A model generated the notes under the pieces. It saw nothing but the letters and a program-made list of their open reading frames with translations. It was not told where the DNA came from and did not search any database. Positions 23,010 through 35,841 of a DNA stretch of 64,000 nucleotides are shown here, one piece after another. The DNA comes from Bryoerythrophyllum caledonicum (taxonomy: Eukaryota; Streptophyta; Bryopsida; Pottiales; Pottiaceae). The stretch lies in NCBI GenBank assembly GCA_963971425.1, contig OZ020516.1, positions 12,078,593 through 12,142,592 of the forward strand. The letters are read 5' to 3'. The translations under genes and the position numbers were made by a program. The first letter of the stretch is position 1; each line of letters starts with the position of its first letter.

Positions 23010-23216
23010 TGTAGAAATTATAAGTGAATAACATGAATCATTGTAAGTGTACGAAATTATTTTGTATCGAATATGTAATGAGGATTACATCATATTTCAA
23101 CTAAGAGTCTCATGAGATCATCTGTGAAGACAGGACTCTCTATACCTATATATAGAGTTGTTATGTATATGAAGATTGCGACTAGTGTACTACTTATGTA
23201 CTGTGTATATCCAATG
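23010..23216 (-). repeat. 5' LTR of copia B
   Basis: 207 bp, the same length as the 3' LTR. The outermost dinucleotide reads TG where the other LTR has CA on the plus strand, so the canonical terminus is altered here. Confidence 0.9.
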
Positions 23217-25360
23217 GAACCCAAGTAGCAACCAATATTTTTCAGTGCAATTAGAAAGGAAAATCTGGCTTGTGGCAACTTTTCAGGTGCCTCGAGAGAC
23301 ACACGAGATCCTTCATGTTGAATTTAATAAAACTTCCATTCCTACGTTAATAAAAGCTCAAAGTAACGGTCAATTATTAGAAGTTCCAGGAGTTGGTTCA
23401 TTTTCAATTGAATGGCACTTGGCGGGTGATATGAAAACATTAAAATGTATGTATGGTTTATCGCTCTCGGCAAGTAGTGGAAAATGTTGCATTTATTGCA
23501 ATCAAGAGCGTCGCAAGCCTACAATTGTCACTACTCAGCAAGCTACAGCGGCTATTAAAGCACGAAGTCAAACATGGAGTAAAGGCTTGTTTTCAAAGAA
23601 GGTTGTAGCAAAGCCAACGACAATGGATTCACGCTGGAAACCAATCTTAGAGATTCCCTTAGAACCTGTTCATCTCTGCACACTTCATGCCATGAATCGG
23701 ATGGTGGAAAAAATAGTACATATGCATTTCCAGCACATATGGACCATTTGAGATTCGGCACTACAACGTGTTGCCATTGACGAAATGCAAAAAGTGGTCT
23801 CATCAACAGGAGCTCATGGAAGAAATGTTCTCATATTCAAAGATGAACAACTATCTGAAGCTTCAAATAGTGTCCCAAATAAGCCTTCTTTTAGTGGAGC
23901 CCATGCTCTTAAGCTGTTCAAAGATAGCCCTTTTGATGAATTTGAACAAAGTAAGAGAAAGTTGTATGTTGATAGTGTTCAAGCAGAGAAAAATCATCTA
24001 GAAAACGGACAGGCAAAAAGAGATCGACTTCAACTGTGGCGACAACTTGAAGAGCTCTTACCATACTTTAGTGGACTTCGATTGGAAGGTCATCAATCAC
24101 CACGAGATTTCAAAGAGAAGATTGAAGCATGGGATCGGCAGTACGTCAAGTGCTTTGGCGAACACCATGTGACTCATTATATGGTGAGAAGTTTCTTGCT
24201 ACCAACTACTCTTTTTCTGTGACTACTATTTTATTCTCCTCCTTTGATACTAATTGACATAACTTAATATCATGCATGCAAACTGATAGTCTATGTGTTG
24301 TTCTAAGGAGATGCATGCAAGCTGTTAGTCTAAGTGAACTTACTCCAGTTTTGTTTGTCTTGACACGGATAGTTTTTATGTGCTACCTACTGATCATCTG
24401 AAGGCACTACGTGTAGTAAGTTTTGCATTTTTTCTCCTGAATCGGGTGCTGCTCTAGATTTAGTTTCGGCGTTGTTTTGCAATTAAGCAGTACACTGAAA
24501 ATGATGTTGAGTCTATCTACATTATAATCTTTCAACAGAGTGTAGAGAGGGTGAGAGTTGCCGTTTCTACTATTGTGTTAGGCAATAGTTAATGGTTGAG
24601 GATATGGGCTTGTATAATGATACAAAATTGGTTTCCATGCAGACATGCTTTATTTTTAATTTCATACATTCATATTTTTACTTTAGCCATTCTGACATTT
24701 TGAACTACAGCATAGCATCATTCGCCATGCACCATACCTCATTGAGCAATACGGAAGTTTGGGAGTTTGGAGTTGTTAGGGGATGTAGAATAGTCATCAT
24801 GCTGCAAAGATGAACTATCAGTGCCATACACAACATTCTGGAGGAAAAAGCAGAAAGAGCCCACTTGTACAAACTTTCCAACATTGGTATAGGATTATTG
24901 CACATCGTTTCCGAAATCAAGACATTTCTAATAATGCAAATGAATTCTCAGCACTTACAGGACAAGAAGCTATACAAGCTCGGCGAATGGCATCCTTGAA
25001 CTCGTCGGCAGCCGCACATAGTGCTCTTTGGAGATCAAAATGCAATCGAGTTGGGAGCAGATGGATACCCAAAACCGATATCAATTGATCTCAATTAATC
25101 AACCTAACAAAGAAATTGAAAATTGCAACTTCACAGCTTCATTAAAAGAAAGGTACGTGACTACATGTATAAATTTAATTGGTATGGTTAGAGCAGTGCA
25201 GAAATAGATTTAACAGCTCCCTCAATTTTAATCAAATAATTGTAGATAGAAGGGCTAAATAGTATTTGTTTCACAGGAAATCAAGAGCATCAGTTACTCT
25301 TGGCACCAACCTTTACTTACTGTTGTCAAGAGCTGCAAGTGATAGCTGTATATGGAGAAG

Positions 25361-26704
25361 CACTATAAGAAACCCGTGATTTTCGTGACGTTAGCTGTGA
25401 TCAAGTGTGTTTTTAAAAACATGTTTTCGCGAACAGGCCGAGCCCTGGGCTCTCAGATTCTGGTGGATGTTGCATCAAACATGGAAAAATTGGCGGAAAA
25501 ACGTAGAGATGTTAGCATATACGTATTCGTTTTGCGGGACGTCCTAGTGAACATAGTCATGTTTTAGACAACGTCCTCAGAAAGGTGACAGTGCCACGTC
25601 GGCATGTGCTTTCAGTTTGACTGTGGCTTCACTGTGAGTAACTTCGAGATTGTTACTGCAACCTCCTGTAAAACACTGCCCAACGGTTAAAACACAGTGG
25701 AGATGGGCTGACCCCCTACAAAAATAAAAACGTGGATGTCGTTACTGACATCACAAAAAACGTGGATGTCCTTATTGACATCACAAAAAACATGTTTGAG
25801 CCACGTAGGCAAGGTAGAAATTGGATTCTTTTTAAAATGTTTGTACCACGTAGGCAAGGTTGAAATCAGCTGTCACGTAGGCAAAGAGGATGTTGGAACA
25901 GACGCCTGGATGGACGTCTACTATGACATTTTAATGTTTATGCTAACACCATGACAAATCCAAAAATCCCATATGGATTGTCACCACTTGTGCATCCCAT
26001 TGTATATGTATGTAAGGCCTTCTCTCTTATCTCATCACACTTGAATCAAGAGTGATTTACTTTCGTCCATCTATTTGAATGAATTTGAATTACCCTTCAA
26101 ACTTAAAGTGATATGGTACTTTTTGGTGACATGACACTTGCTTTTGCTGACTTGGTGCTTGCTTTTGGTGACCTCCATCTCAAAGTCAGATGTCATAACG
26201 AACGTCACAGAAAACATACCGTGTTAGAAATGACGTCCCAATTTACACTGTCCACAATTAATTATTGCATTAAACTATGCTGATTGGACATGCCATGTCA
26301 TATTTTTAAAAGTGACACTTCATATTTTAAAGGTGCCACGTCATAAAATGGCGGGTCCACGTATGCAAGCCTAGTCACAATCGTATGCCACGTCATGCGC
26401 CACATCATGGGCCACATTACCAAGGGCCCGGATGAAAAAGTTGGGGATGTCGCACTGCCCGTCCACGTGGCGATGACGTGGACGCGACGTGGCAGCCACA
26501 TGGCAGATTTTTAACACCTTCAACCCCCAAGTTTTTGTGACATTTTTAAAAAACATGGGCCTGTTTTTTTAAGATTTTGGCATGTTTTTCGCATGTCAAT
26601 TATAACGGATTTTTTTGGACGTCAACGTTGACGTGCCAGATGCTGCACAAAACATAATTGCACGTTAGTTGCCCTCTCACAAAAAACACGGGTTTCTTAT
26701 AGTG
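25361..26704 (+). mobile_element. Non-autonomous CACTA (En/Spm-like) element
   Basis: Perfect terminal inverted repeats: CACTATAAGAAACCCGTG at the left, and its reverse complement ending at 26704. A 3-bp target duplication AAG (25358-25360 and 26705-26707) fits CACTA elements. The 1.34 kb interior has no transposase. It has many short subterminal words (ACGTGGATGTC twice, CCACGTAGGCAAGGT and variants, GACGTCAACGTTGACGT), as expected for transposase binding regions. Confidence 0.9.
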
Positions 26705-26707
26705 AAG

Positions 26708-27264
26708 GATGGCATCTTCTAAACTAGGATGGTATCTCCTAAACCAAGCATCCATATCCAGGCTTAGTGGCAAATAAAGCCACATGGAGAGTGTTGCCTA
26801 ATTTATATGGTATAACTACCACCTAGAGTACGAATTGATATTGAAGCATCTGATCAATCTAAAAAAATTTCAATCTAGAACTTCATACCACTAAGCCAAG
26901 AACAAGTATCACATGCTTTCATCACACGTTCTAACATTGCACTACCATAACTTCATCTATTCATTCATCTGATCTAGTCATGATCCAGTCACCTGATCCA
27001 ATCATTCATTCGACTTGAACACTTGAACAAATAAACTAGGACAATTGAAACATGATAATTGTGCATCATGTACAACGTTAGCTTCATTACAGATGATATT
27101 GAGAAAATTTCACTATCATCTATAGCAATGGTTTCACTGTCATATCAATGTGCATGTAGATCTATCAACATAATCGCTAGTATCACACATATCAACTTCT
27201 CCTATGTATTCTAGTTGAAAGATGTGACTAGAAATTTGATATTCATTCCAAAATACAGTAAAGT
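26708..27264. other. AT-rich spacer, nothing recognised
   Basis: Only short repeated words such as GATCTAGTCATGATCCAGTC are seen. No gene. Confidence 0.4.
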
Positions 27265-28537
27265 CTAAGTTTCTTTGGTGGCTGGCATGCATGATTGGAC
27301 TGTGCTATGCTTCTCATTTCGAGAATTCACTTTTGTGAGGCCATCAGTGCTTACAATCCATATGACAAAGTCGGCATCATGAGCTGATGCTCTTTGTACT
27401 TTCAATTTTTCACGCACATCTCGTATTGACCATGTCATTCCAACTTCCACTTGATATTCAGTGTTGAGGACCTCACACAGAATATGAACCATCACTATGG
27501 GTTGATTTTGATCAAGGGCGCGGTAGAATAAGTCCCGCATTTGAATCCACCTGTTGTACACAAAGTTTGTATAGAGTGTAGACTTGGAGATGTGATACCT
27601 AAACCTTAGGGAGGCTTGATTGATTTTTGTCTTCATTGTCTCTTCACCAACTGATATTTTTTCACTCCACCCTTCGTCCATCAAAGATGCATACAAGTCA
27701 TCAGTTACATTCCTGTACGTAAACATTGTGGGTGTCCTCTGCAAGTTTATGCCCATGGAAAAGAGATCAACAAATACACTAATAGGCATAAACCATGACA
27801 AATGTGTAGCCCTACTACCAATAGTAGGACGTATAGATTTTTGAAAATCTTCCCTTAACTTTGCTCGAAATGCCTTTGTTGTTGCCATGTCGGGTTGGGG
27901 CCACTCTGGAGAATTGAAATCAGGAAGTGGGATTGGTTCAAGTGATCCAAACCTCGCTGAAGGTTGCAATTTGTAACGAGCATTGTAAAAGAATATGCTA
28001 TCATTCAATAATTGCGACGGTGAGCGATCTCGGCCGACAGTCATGTGTCCAATCTCGGCATGCATGACAACAATCACGCCCATAATAGAAGTTGGGTCCT
28101 CCCACTCTTCAAAACCAGAAGGATAGAGATCTAGCAAAAAAAAACAAGACCATACTAGAGAAGCAAACATCAATTTTCAAAGCTCCAATATTTTCAAAGC
28201 ATAAATTTTCAAAGGATAAGATAGTGTAACACTTACAGTTGCAAAAAGATGGTCCAATTGAAATACTTGGATCCAATTGAAGTTGGCGCTGCATGTAAGC
28301 ATGTTGCACTAACACAGAAGATACAACACTCCCTCTTGTTTCAAATTTGATTACTTTTGCTTTGTAAGCACCTCTAATACTGGTAGCTCCATGTTTTGCA
28401 GCATCCTTAGCGTGCCCTCCTTTTTTTGCAAGGTGGAGGGTCACCCACGAATTGATTTCTACTTTTGTTGGTATCCAATTACCCTCACTATCTTTCGAAT
28501 TTAACAACAAAACTGCTTGTATAGAGCTACGCGGCAT
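27265..28537 (-). CDS. Unrecognised two-exon protein
   Basis: Exon 1 is 28237-28537 from an ATG; exon 2 is 27265-28130. The 106-bp intron has a GTAAGT donor and a TTGCTAG acceptor and preserves the frame (phase 1). The product is about 388 residues: a basic N-terminal part (KVEINSWVTLHLAKKGGHAKD), then GVIVVMHAEIGHMTVGRDRS, a mixed alpha/beta middle (MPISVFVDLFSMGINL, YTNFVYNRWIQMRDLFYRAL) and a charged tail. No signal peptide, membrane helix or family motif is visible. No in-frame stop, so it may be intact. It could be a host gene or a second gene of the transposon-like locus on its left. Confidence 0.55.
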
Positions 28538-29509
28538 GATTACCACACTAGTCCACCAACTAAATCGGCAAAACAATCAGTAACAAAATGGTCTCAAAAT
28601 GCTCATACCTCGTTTATAGCGTTGTCTATCAATCAGCAGTAGCTGCAAACATTCATAGCCGTATTAGATTTTCTCAAAACAAGCAGCGTAGCAGAGACTA
28701 TTTGATGCATTCAAAACATCATCCCTTAAAAATGAGGTTTTGGTCATAGTATTATCTTACCCAATACTAAACAAATTTGAGAAAAAATCAATTTGAAACA
28801 CGTTTCGAAACATGTTGAAGATTTAATATACGCCACCAGTGATCCCTTCTGGTCTTTGTGGATAAAATCCGATTATAGTCTGGTCAGGATGTCTACAACA
28901 AGCACATAAAACGCTAGTTAGAATTCAACTTTAGAGCCAAAAATAATCACTCTTCACTCTTAAAGCAACAAAATTCAAGTGAAGTCAGCAGTCTGTAGAA
29001 CAAAGAAGAGACCGTAACACGAATTCACTGGTCCACTTGACTGTACAACAATAGAAACTAATTCACATTTAGAAGTTGCATTCACTCTCATTAGTACTAC
29101 TCTCTTACAATCACTGAAGATGCTCTTCCAACAAATCTTCAAAAACGAGAAAATTTGTAAAGATGACACCATAGCATTGCAAGATGCAAACAAAAACCTG
29201 CAGCATGAGAGAAGTGGTCAATTAGGCCAAAATTCACCAAAATTCATTTCTTGTACAATTAAGGAAAAAAGCCAGAATTCTCCTAATTCTTAAACTACAC
29301 AAAAAATGGCCACTTGCGTCAAGAAAAGAATTATGAATGTAATTTTCCAAAACCTATCTACCACTCCATATGCAATTCACAAACTAAAAAATGCCACAAA
29401 CCCTATGAAACCCTAGTCCAACATAAAATTCTCTCAGTACAGTGCAAATTGCAATATTGCAAATACAAAAGCAGAGTACATACGCTAACATGGTAGTGAA
29501 AGCTGCGAT

Positions 29510-29877
29510 AGTCAAACAACGAAAGAACAAAATGGCGTTTACAACCAAACATAGGAAAGCGTTTACAACCGTGACCGCGTTCCACGAACGACACAGGCAC
29601 TGTCTCCTGCTACTGCTCTTGAATCCCTTTCTACGGAAGCTTGATGTCCTTCAACAATGAGATGCTGCAATTTTTGAGTCCCTTCCTCACTCTGCCTCAT
29701 GTCCTCAAACAACAAGATGCTACGAAGAGGCTTTGAGGCCCTCTTGGCGCCAACCTTCCCTGCCAACTTCTTTACATACCCGCGCTTTTGGCATGACCTG
29801 TGCAACCTCCATCCAACTTGGCACAGGCAATAATGGCTTCGGGTAGCTGTTCCAACAAAATCGAGCAGTTGTCCATA
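29510..29877 (-). pseudogene. Possible exon or decayed gene fragment, unrecognised
   Basis: A GC-richer stretch. From the ATG near 29875 one frame gives MDNCSILLEQLPEAIIAC... and reaches a GTATGT donor-like site. The next frame continues as protein-like sequence (RASKPLRSILLFEDMRQSEE, QKLQHLIVEGHQASVERD). Either a short gene with a frameshift, or exons upstream of the 27265-28537 gene. Weak support. Confidence 0.3.
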
Positions 29878-29899
29878 ATGGAGGCCCGGAAGTGGGCTC

Positions 29900-31111
29900 A
29901 TTTCTTTTCTAATGAAAACTACTTTTCTCTGCTAAAAGTTGCAAACACCAATCAAGCATATTACAACCTAGGCCTTGGAACTCTAGAAAATGGAAGATCA
30001 CGCTTCATTTTAATTTGGAACTTGTGAAATCAAACTAATTAATTTGAAATTACTCTAAATTTTTACTTTTGATGAATTTTTTTATTAAGAGCACAACTAT
30101 CTTTGGTTTTACTAATTTTGAAGGAATTTATTGTAAACATAGTTGGTAAAAATATTCATCATAGGTAAAAAAACTATAGCCTTGATAAATGGATTAGTGA
30201 TATTTATGACTTTATAATTTTATGACTTCATTTATGATAAATAACATGCATTTGCTTTAAGATTTTATTAGCATTGCTATTAAGTTTTCATTTAAATATA
30301 ATTCACTTTTATTCATATAACCTCCAAAGGACATTTGGTATTTAAAGGATGCATTCCAAGTTTGAACATATATAGTAGTTGAAATTTTATTTCTTAAACA
30401 AAAACTATATTCATATATGAATATGAATAACACACAATTAGACTAGAAATACAATTGTTGGTGGTTGTGGATACCACATATCTTTCTTTCCCAAAAATAA
30501 TAGAAAATTTAAACAAATTAAAATCTAGAAAATAATCGATATTAATTTATTTTTAAATATTATCATATATTAATTTATTTCTCGTTTTATCAATTTTTTG
30601 AAAAAAAAAATTGAACTCTAAAACCTTTATTTTCCTATATCTAGGCTATTTTTATTTTTTTGAGAAAAATAAGAACTCTCCTAACTGATTTTTTTACATA
30701 GGATTTTAGTGTGAATAGGTTTATAGAAATAGATTAAAAGTCTTAGGAGTGTGAACGCTTAGAGCAAATAGTGGCTGAAATCCATAAAAAAACATGGATA
30801 TAAAGAATCATGGCCATATGTTCGAAAAAGGATCTTAGGGTGTTCAGGGAGTTGTGATCCTACAACGGTGGTTATAACCATAAGAAAATTGAATTCTGGA
30901 GCTGCAGACTACTCATGGTAGTAGTTCAACCATTCAAGTTGCCACACAATATTATTTTTGCAGAGTTTCTTAATGTGTACGTCCTAGTTGTTGAATTCAT
31001 GCTAGTATTGTTAAGATTGAATAAATCCAAGTAATCTGCACTTACGAGAGTGAGATTAGTTATACATTATTTTGAGTCTATTTAAATGTGGGGAATTATA
31101 AGAATTTGTTG
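29900..31111. other. AT-rich intergenic sequence, nothing recognised
   Basis: No gene, LTR or inverted-terminal signature found. Confidence 0.4.
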
Positions 31112-31597
31112 TACTACAAGTAAACCATGTTTTCAGTGTCGTCAAGTCTGTTATGTATTGTGTTTTTTGAGACGTCATGCTTTTATCAGACAACGACCGT
31201 AGTACCTCAAATTTACTTTGACGTTGCATCAAATGTATTCCTGTAAAAGCCAAAACGCCCAAATGTCACTCTGGACAGACACGTTTTTGTGGACGTCAAA
31301 AAAACCCTGGTCGCCTCTGAGTGCAACGTCATAGATAACGCGGCAGGTCCACGTCAGCCACTGCGTTTATCTTCATTGCAAGATGATTGCAGAGTACTGC
31401 CTGAAAGAAAAAAACTGAAAAAATGGCTAGCTCCTCTACTAGACTACTTGAATTAAACAAAATTTGTTTGTATGGAAACATTGACTTTGCAAGCTATTAG
31501 CCTATAAACACACGCACAAACCTCCACCATCACCATCACAATTTGCACCAATTCCTCTCCTCCACCTTCTCTCTAAAGATGCACTTCTTTTTCATTC

Positions 31598-32050
31598 TTG
31601 TCGCAAAATTGGAGTTGGATTTTGGGAAGAGAAGGCGCGATCGGAGATTGGAGTTGGGTTTTGGCAAGAGAGGGCGGGATTGCTAGGGTTTTCAAGGTTT
31701 TGCAATCTCTCTGCCTTCGATTGTTGAAATTCTTGGTGACTTTTGAGTTGGATTTTATCGAATTTTGCGCGGAACTTTTTTGATTTTGTAGGAATGCAAA
31801 AACAAGGGTGAATTTGATAGTTTGTATAGATGCCTTTAATTGCTCATGAGCCAAAGGAAGAGAGATTCTGGTTTGAATACATAGTCTTGTAGATTTGAGG
31901 TTGTGGACGTTGATTTCTTTGAATTTTTGGAAGAGAGGGCGTGATTGTTGGGGTTTTCAGGGTTTTGCGATCTCCCGCCCTCAAAAGCCGAAACTCTCAT
32001 TGAAATTTGTGGTGGGTTTTATCGAGATTTGTGTGGGCACCTTCTGATGT
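31598..32050 (+). repeat. Internal duplication inside the CACTA-like element
   Basis: A block with GGAAGAGAGGGCG then GGTTTTC then GGGTTTTGC then ATCTC and CGCCCTC-type words occurs near 31660-31710 and again near 31925-31985. It follows a TATAAACAC box-like site at about 31503 and a CT-rich leader. It looks like promoter/leader sequence. Confidence 0.5.
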
Positions 32051-32736
32051 CTTAGGATTAAAGCATCCTAGAGGTCTAATCATTTCAATTTGTTGTTGCA
32101 GTTTATGAACCATGGAAGACAACTAATCAGCGTGACCACTAAGAATGATATTGAAGTAAGATCTATGTGGTCTCGTGATGTGGTACGCATATGAGATGTT
32201 GTTTTGACTATTTTGCTCTTATGAGTGTATGATGATGCTACATCTCATGCTGCAATGTTTGATTTAGGTATGGAATTTGGGAATTTGGGAGTTGATTTAG
32301 GTGTTGAGGTTAGTTTCTTCCAAGTTTGAATAGGTCACGCGCACCTTGGATTGTTTGCCCACCTTAAAGCAAACACTTTTTCTGACGTGGTCGTTGTTTT
32401 TGACGTCAAATAAAACAAGCATCCTGCCTAGTTTGACATCACATGTGATACATTGTTTGGGTAAAGCTGAATAGGGAAGCTGAGGACTCTACACTCAGCA
32501 GCGGCCACCGGAATGGATCTTCACTACACCTTTGATTATTGTAGTTTGTTTTTTTTCTATTGTGGTAGAAGTAGGGCATATGCGCATAAAGTGCACTAAC
32601 TTTGTCAATGAACTGTCTCTTGTGCAGCCGGGGATATGACACGCATTTTGAGGGTAAAGGTGAATACTCTGATGGCGACAGGGATAATGTTTATTGAAGA
32701 TGAGCATCAAAAACATAAATAGGAGGAACCACTGCC

Positions 32737-32980
32737 ATGAGGAAACCCATTGAAGTGGACGACGAGGGGCAGCTCTTTGGGTCCATGGAAGAGCCATTCT
32801 CCAATGATGTGAAGAAATATGCAAAGGACCTTGATCCTAGGGTTGGCTAGGAGAAACAACCACGGCATTTGAGGGAGAATTTGCTCAAAAGAGTGTACAT
32901 AGGTATCACAGAAGTGAGACCCTTTACTGCGGGGATAGCTCGGTATTATGATTTTTGGTTCTACAACATTGTGTTTGTTT
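32737..32980 (+). pseudogene. CACTA-type transposon ORF remnant
   Basis: From the ATG at 32737 the frame reads IEVDDEGQLFGSM, DVKKYAKDLDPRVG, a TAG at 32848, then EKQPRHLRENLLKRVYIG. This resembles the plant transposase-associated (Ptta/En/Spm) region with its E-x-GQ-x-x-G start and Leu-Lys-rich helix. One stop and short length make it a relic. It supports the CACTA call. Confidence 0.45.
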
Positions 32981-34987
32981 GAACCAACATCTTAAAAAAC
33001 ATGTAGGTAGACATGCTATTGTTTGGTTTTACGTCAAGTGAAACGTAAGATGTAAATCTTAACTCCAAGGCTACCATCTCTCCCTCTAAGTAGACATAGT
33101 AGTCATTGTCGGCAGGTATTGATGTCAATGAAGAATGCCAAGTTTGGCAATTCTTTTGACAAAATGAGGCTTTAGGAGAGTGTTTTAGAGCTCAAGTATG
33201 TGATTTGTTTTAGATTGGTAGGCATGCGGCGATTTTGATAGAGTTAGCAAGAAATTCTTGGGGCTGAAATAATCACGTAGCCTTATTGCATCCCTCCATA
33301 TATTACCTTACATAAAACTTCTAGACTTCTAGTGTGGAAAACATCATGTTCACCTCAATGTGTTAAAATATGTGCACGTTCAAACTATCTGCATAATCTG
33401 ACGAGGAACATGTGCATTTTCAGGTGGATTAGTAAAAGCTGGAAGTAGCACTGCAGCTTCAGTAGTTGGTATCCTTTTGCAAGTGAATGTTGCATTTAGC
33501 AGGTATTGCTATGATAGAAGATAACAAAATTTTAGGTTCATATTTATCCATTCCTCATCTCCTAAAGTATTGCTCATTAATTTTCAGGTTCATATTTAAC
33601 CTTTGTGCTTGCACAAGTTGGTGATTGCATACAAAAATGGGTTGTTAGTGTCATGGTATCTTCGACATGACAACCTCCCGTCAATTCTAATGTTTTTTTT
33701 GACGTCGCATATAACAGTTTGTAATGTTATTGAGGTCGGGTGAAGTACCTCTAATTTCCTTATGGGTGATTGTGGTCTCCAGATGGGTTCATTTTCATAG
33801 GCAAGTTCATTTATTAGCTTGTGTGGATGCTAGGTGTTGTGTTCCCATGTAATTGGCAAAAGTCAATATGTTGAACTCTAGAATAAATGCAAGTGTGCAC
33901 TCTAATTTATCAACCTACTAAATTCTTGGAAGAAGAGATTGAAGCATTGAGTGAGCCATCAACTTGCCCCTGATGCGTTGTGAAGACCTGACAAGTTGCG
34001 AAGGCAACAAACCAAACGGCTAAGGCAAGAGGAAGCAAAGGCCCAACACCAAAGCCAGCCGGTCTATCCAGACCTCCACAGGTTGTGACTAAGAAGTATC
34101 TAACTTTATTTTATCAGGTTAGATGAGACAAACTTTATATGTCATACTTAAATTAATAGACGATTAGGATGTATAGGATGCTTTGACTCGACAAATGTAG
34201 CAACAGTGTTCCACGGTTTACCACCGACCATGTTTCTAGGTTCAATGTAAAAGCCACGTTAATGGCATGTTCATCTCTCACATCAGAGCTGACACTGTTG
34301 CATGTCTCCACTCACAGCACTTGTTCATACCACGTTAAAGAGAACGTCACATAGAATATCAGAATCTGAAGTGCATGTTTGGAAAAACATTCGCCTAAAA
34401 AAAAGAATGTGCAAGTAAACATGGATTCTAGCATGACAAATGTCAACGACAGCATATTGCAAGACGTAGAGCACAAAGCCTCAATGCCAGTCTTGGCCTA
34501 GTCCAAAACGCGCCTACATCAGGATTGGTGGCACAAAGAACACAAACGCGTCATAACAAACGTTAAACGCAACAGTCTTTGTGGACAAATTATGCCCTAA
34601 AACCATGACATCAGTTGACATAGACTATCCACGTCAGAAATTGGGGGGTCTCAAGTGAGCAAATTTAAATTCCACGTCACTACCCAATCAAAATGGAGTT
34701 GGATGAAAAAAAGTACCCCATAGCACTGCCCAAAGGAAAACATTGATTATGTGGACATGAGCACCCCTCCACGTCAAGCCCTTTCCAAAGCTTTTTAGAC
34801 CCCATTGTTTTGGACGTCACAAAGTTGACAACCCCAAATCAACCATGTTACAAAAAAAATTGGACGTTTTTTTCTCGTCAAGGTAGACGGATTTTTGGTG
34901 ACATCAACATTGATGTTGCAACATGTTTTTTCTGACATTCAGACATGTTTTTCAACACATTACAAAAAACGCAGGTTTCTTATTGTG

Positions 34988-35841
34988 GTGATTAATTTAA
35001 ATATGATGAAATTGATATCAAATTGCCTTTATGAAAAAAATGATTTTAATTTAAAGCTTGTACTTTAAACTCCATCTTTGTTGTAGATTCAAATATTGAT
35101 AGTAAACTAATTTAATAGAGTAGAAATCAATCATTTTAATGTAAAAATTCCGTAGAGTCTATGATGACCTACAGATGTTAATAGGAAGTAAATGGAGTAG
35201 TGCATTCCATAAATTATAGCATGACAGGAAGGCGTCATAATTGATAACCCTATCACCTAAATTGAAAATGTGAATTCAAAACAAAGGTAAAGTTGTTTTA
35301 TTGCAGAGAGTATAATAACACATTAACAATGTGTGAAGAATAGAAATTGTAATATTACAAAGGTCTAAATCATTGGATTATATCATTGTAAAGTTGTTCT
35401 TGAAAGATTCAATAGCAATCAAGCAAATACTATTCATTGAAAGACGTGGAGACACCATGAACTTGTAAGAGTCAAACGACGTTATCAAGGGCGGGATTAT
35501 AAAGATTGAAGACAGAAGATTCACAGCCGATAAGTTTCCTCTTAAACTTTAGGAGGTAGTGACATGTCTTGATATTAATTGAGACCAGTGTTGGTGATTA
35601 AGAATGTAGAATTCACAAATAGTTTAACCAAAATAGAAGGAATAATCATACTAAAATAACTTGACTATATGAGAATCTAAATGTTCCTTTACAGTATTTA
35701 AAGGATTTCAACCTTTATTATTTCACCCTTGTCACAAGACGTCAGACAAACAACTCTCCTCCAAAGAACTACCATACTAGAAATTCTTGGGTTGTGTTTT
35801 GTTTCTTAGAATCTTTAGGGTTGCAGTATTGGATGGTATGT
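34988..35841. other. AT-rich sequence, nothing recognised
   Basis: No gene or repeat end found. Confidence 0.4.

Larger units (their letters stand above)
17053..23216 (-). mobile_element. Ty1/copia LTR retrotransposon B, nested in the spliced gene
   Basis: Two 207-bp LTRs (17053-17259 and 23010-23216) are flanked by the 5-bp target duplication GAACC (17048-17052 and 23217-23221). The primer binding site is at 22998-23009 and a purine tract (AGTGGGAG on the minus strand) abuts the 3' LTR. LTRs differ at about ten of 207 positions, slightly fewer than in copia A. Removing the element restores one continuous reading frame of the host gene exon. Gag-pol is a single long frame with one stop and one frameshift. 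Confidence 0.95.
14663..25088 (+). pseudogene. Spliced gene of unrecognised, transposase-like family, broken by stops and a nested copia element
   Basis: Exons inferred from GT-AG sites and matching phases: 14663-15557, 15657-16058, 16930-17052 joined to 23222-24183, and 24711-25088 (about 920 codons). The 99-bp first intron contains the only stop between the first two exons. Exon 1 encodes a long coiled coil. Exon 3 has VLKLDKAE (Asp at 16968-16970), HLAGDMKTLK (Asp at 23428-23430), a C-x2-C (CCIYC) and HLCTLHAMNRMVEKI. Exon 4 has YGSLGVWS, a His-rich stretch and LVQTFQHWYRIIAHRF. The order Asp, Asp, Cys pair, His helix, then a WS..G.E-like site resembles transposon-encoded proteins with a DDE fold; this is inference. 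In-frame stops are at 17034, 23749, 24777 and 24786. Copia B splits exon 3. It is a pseudogene or dead transposon. Confidence 0.65.
31112..34987 (+). mobile_element. Degraded CACTA-like element
   Basis: The right end GCAGGTTTCTTATTGTG mirrors the CACTATAAGAAACC terminus of the element at 25361. The left end TACTACAAGTAAACCATG is a diverged counterpart. The adjacent bases (TTG left, GTG right) are an imperfect 3-bp duplication. Subterminal regions carry the same kind of GACGTC/ACGTCA words. Inside are a transposon ORF remnant (32737-32980) and an internal duplication (about 31600-31780 and 31920-32050). Confidence 0.65.
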
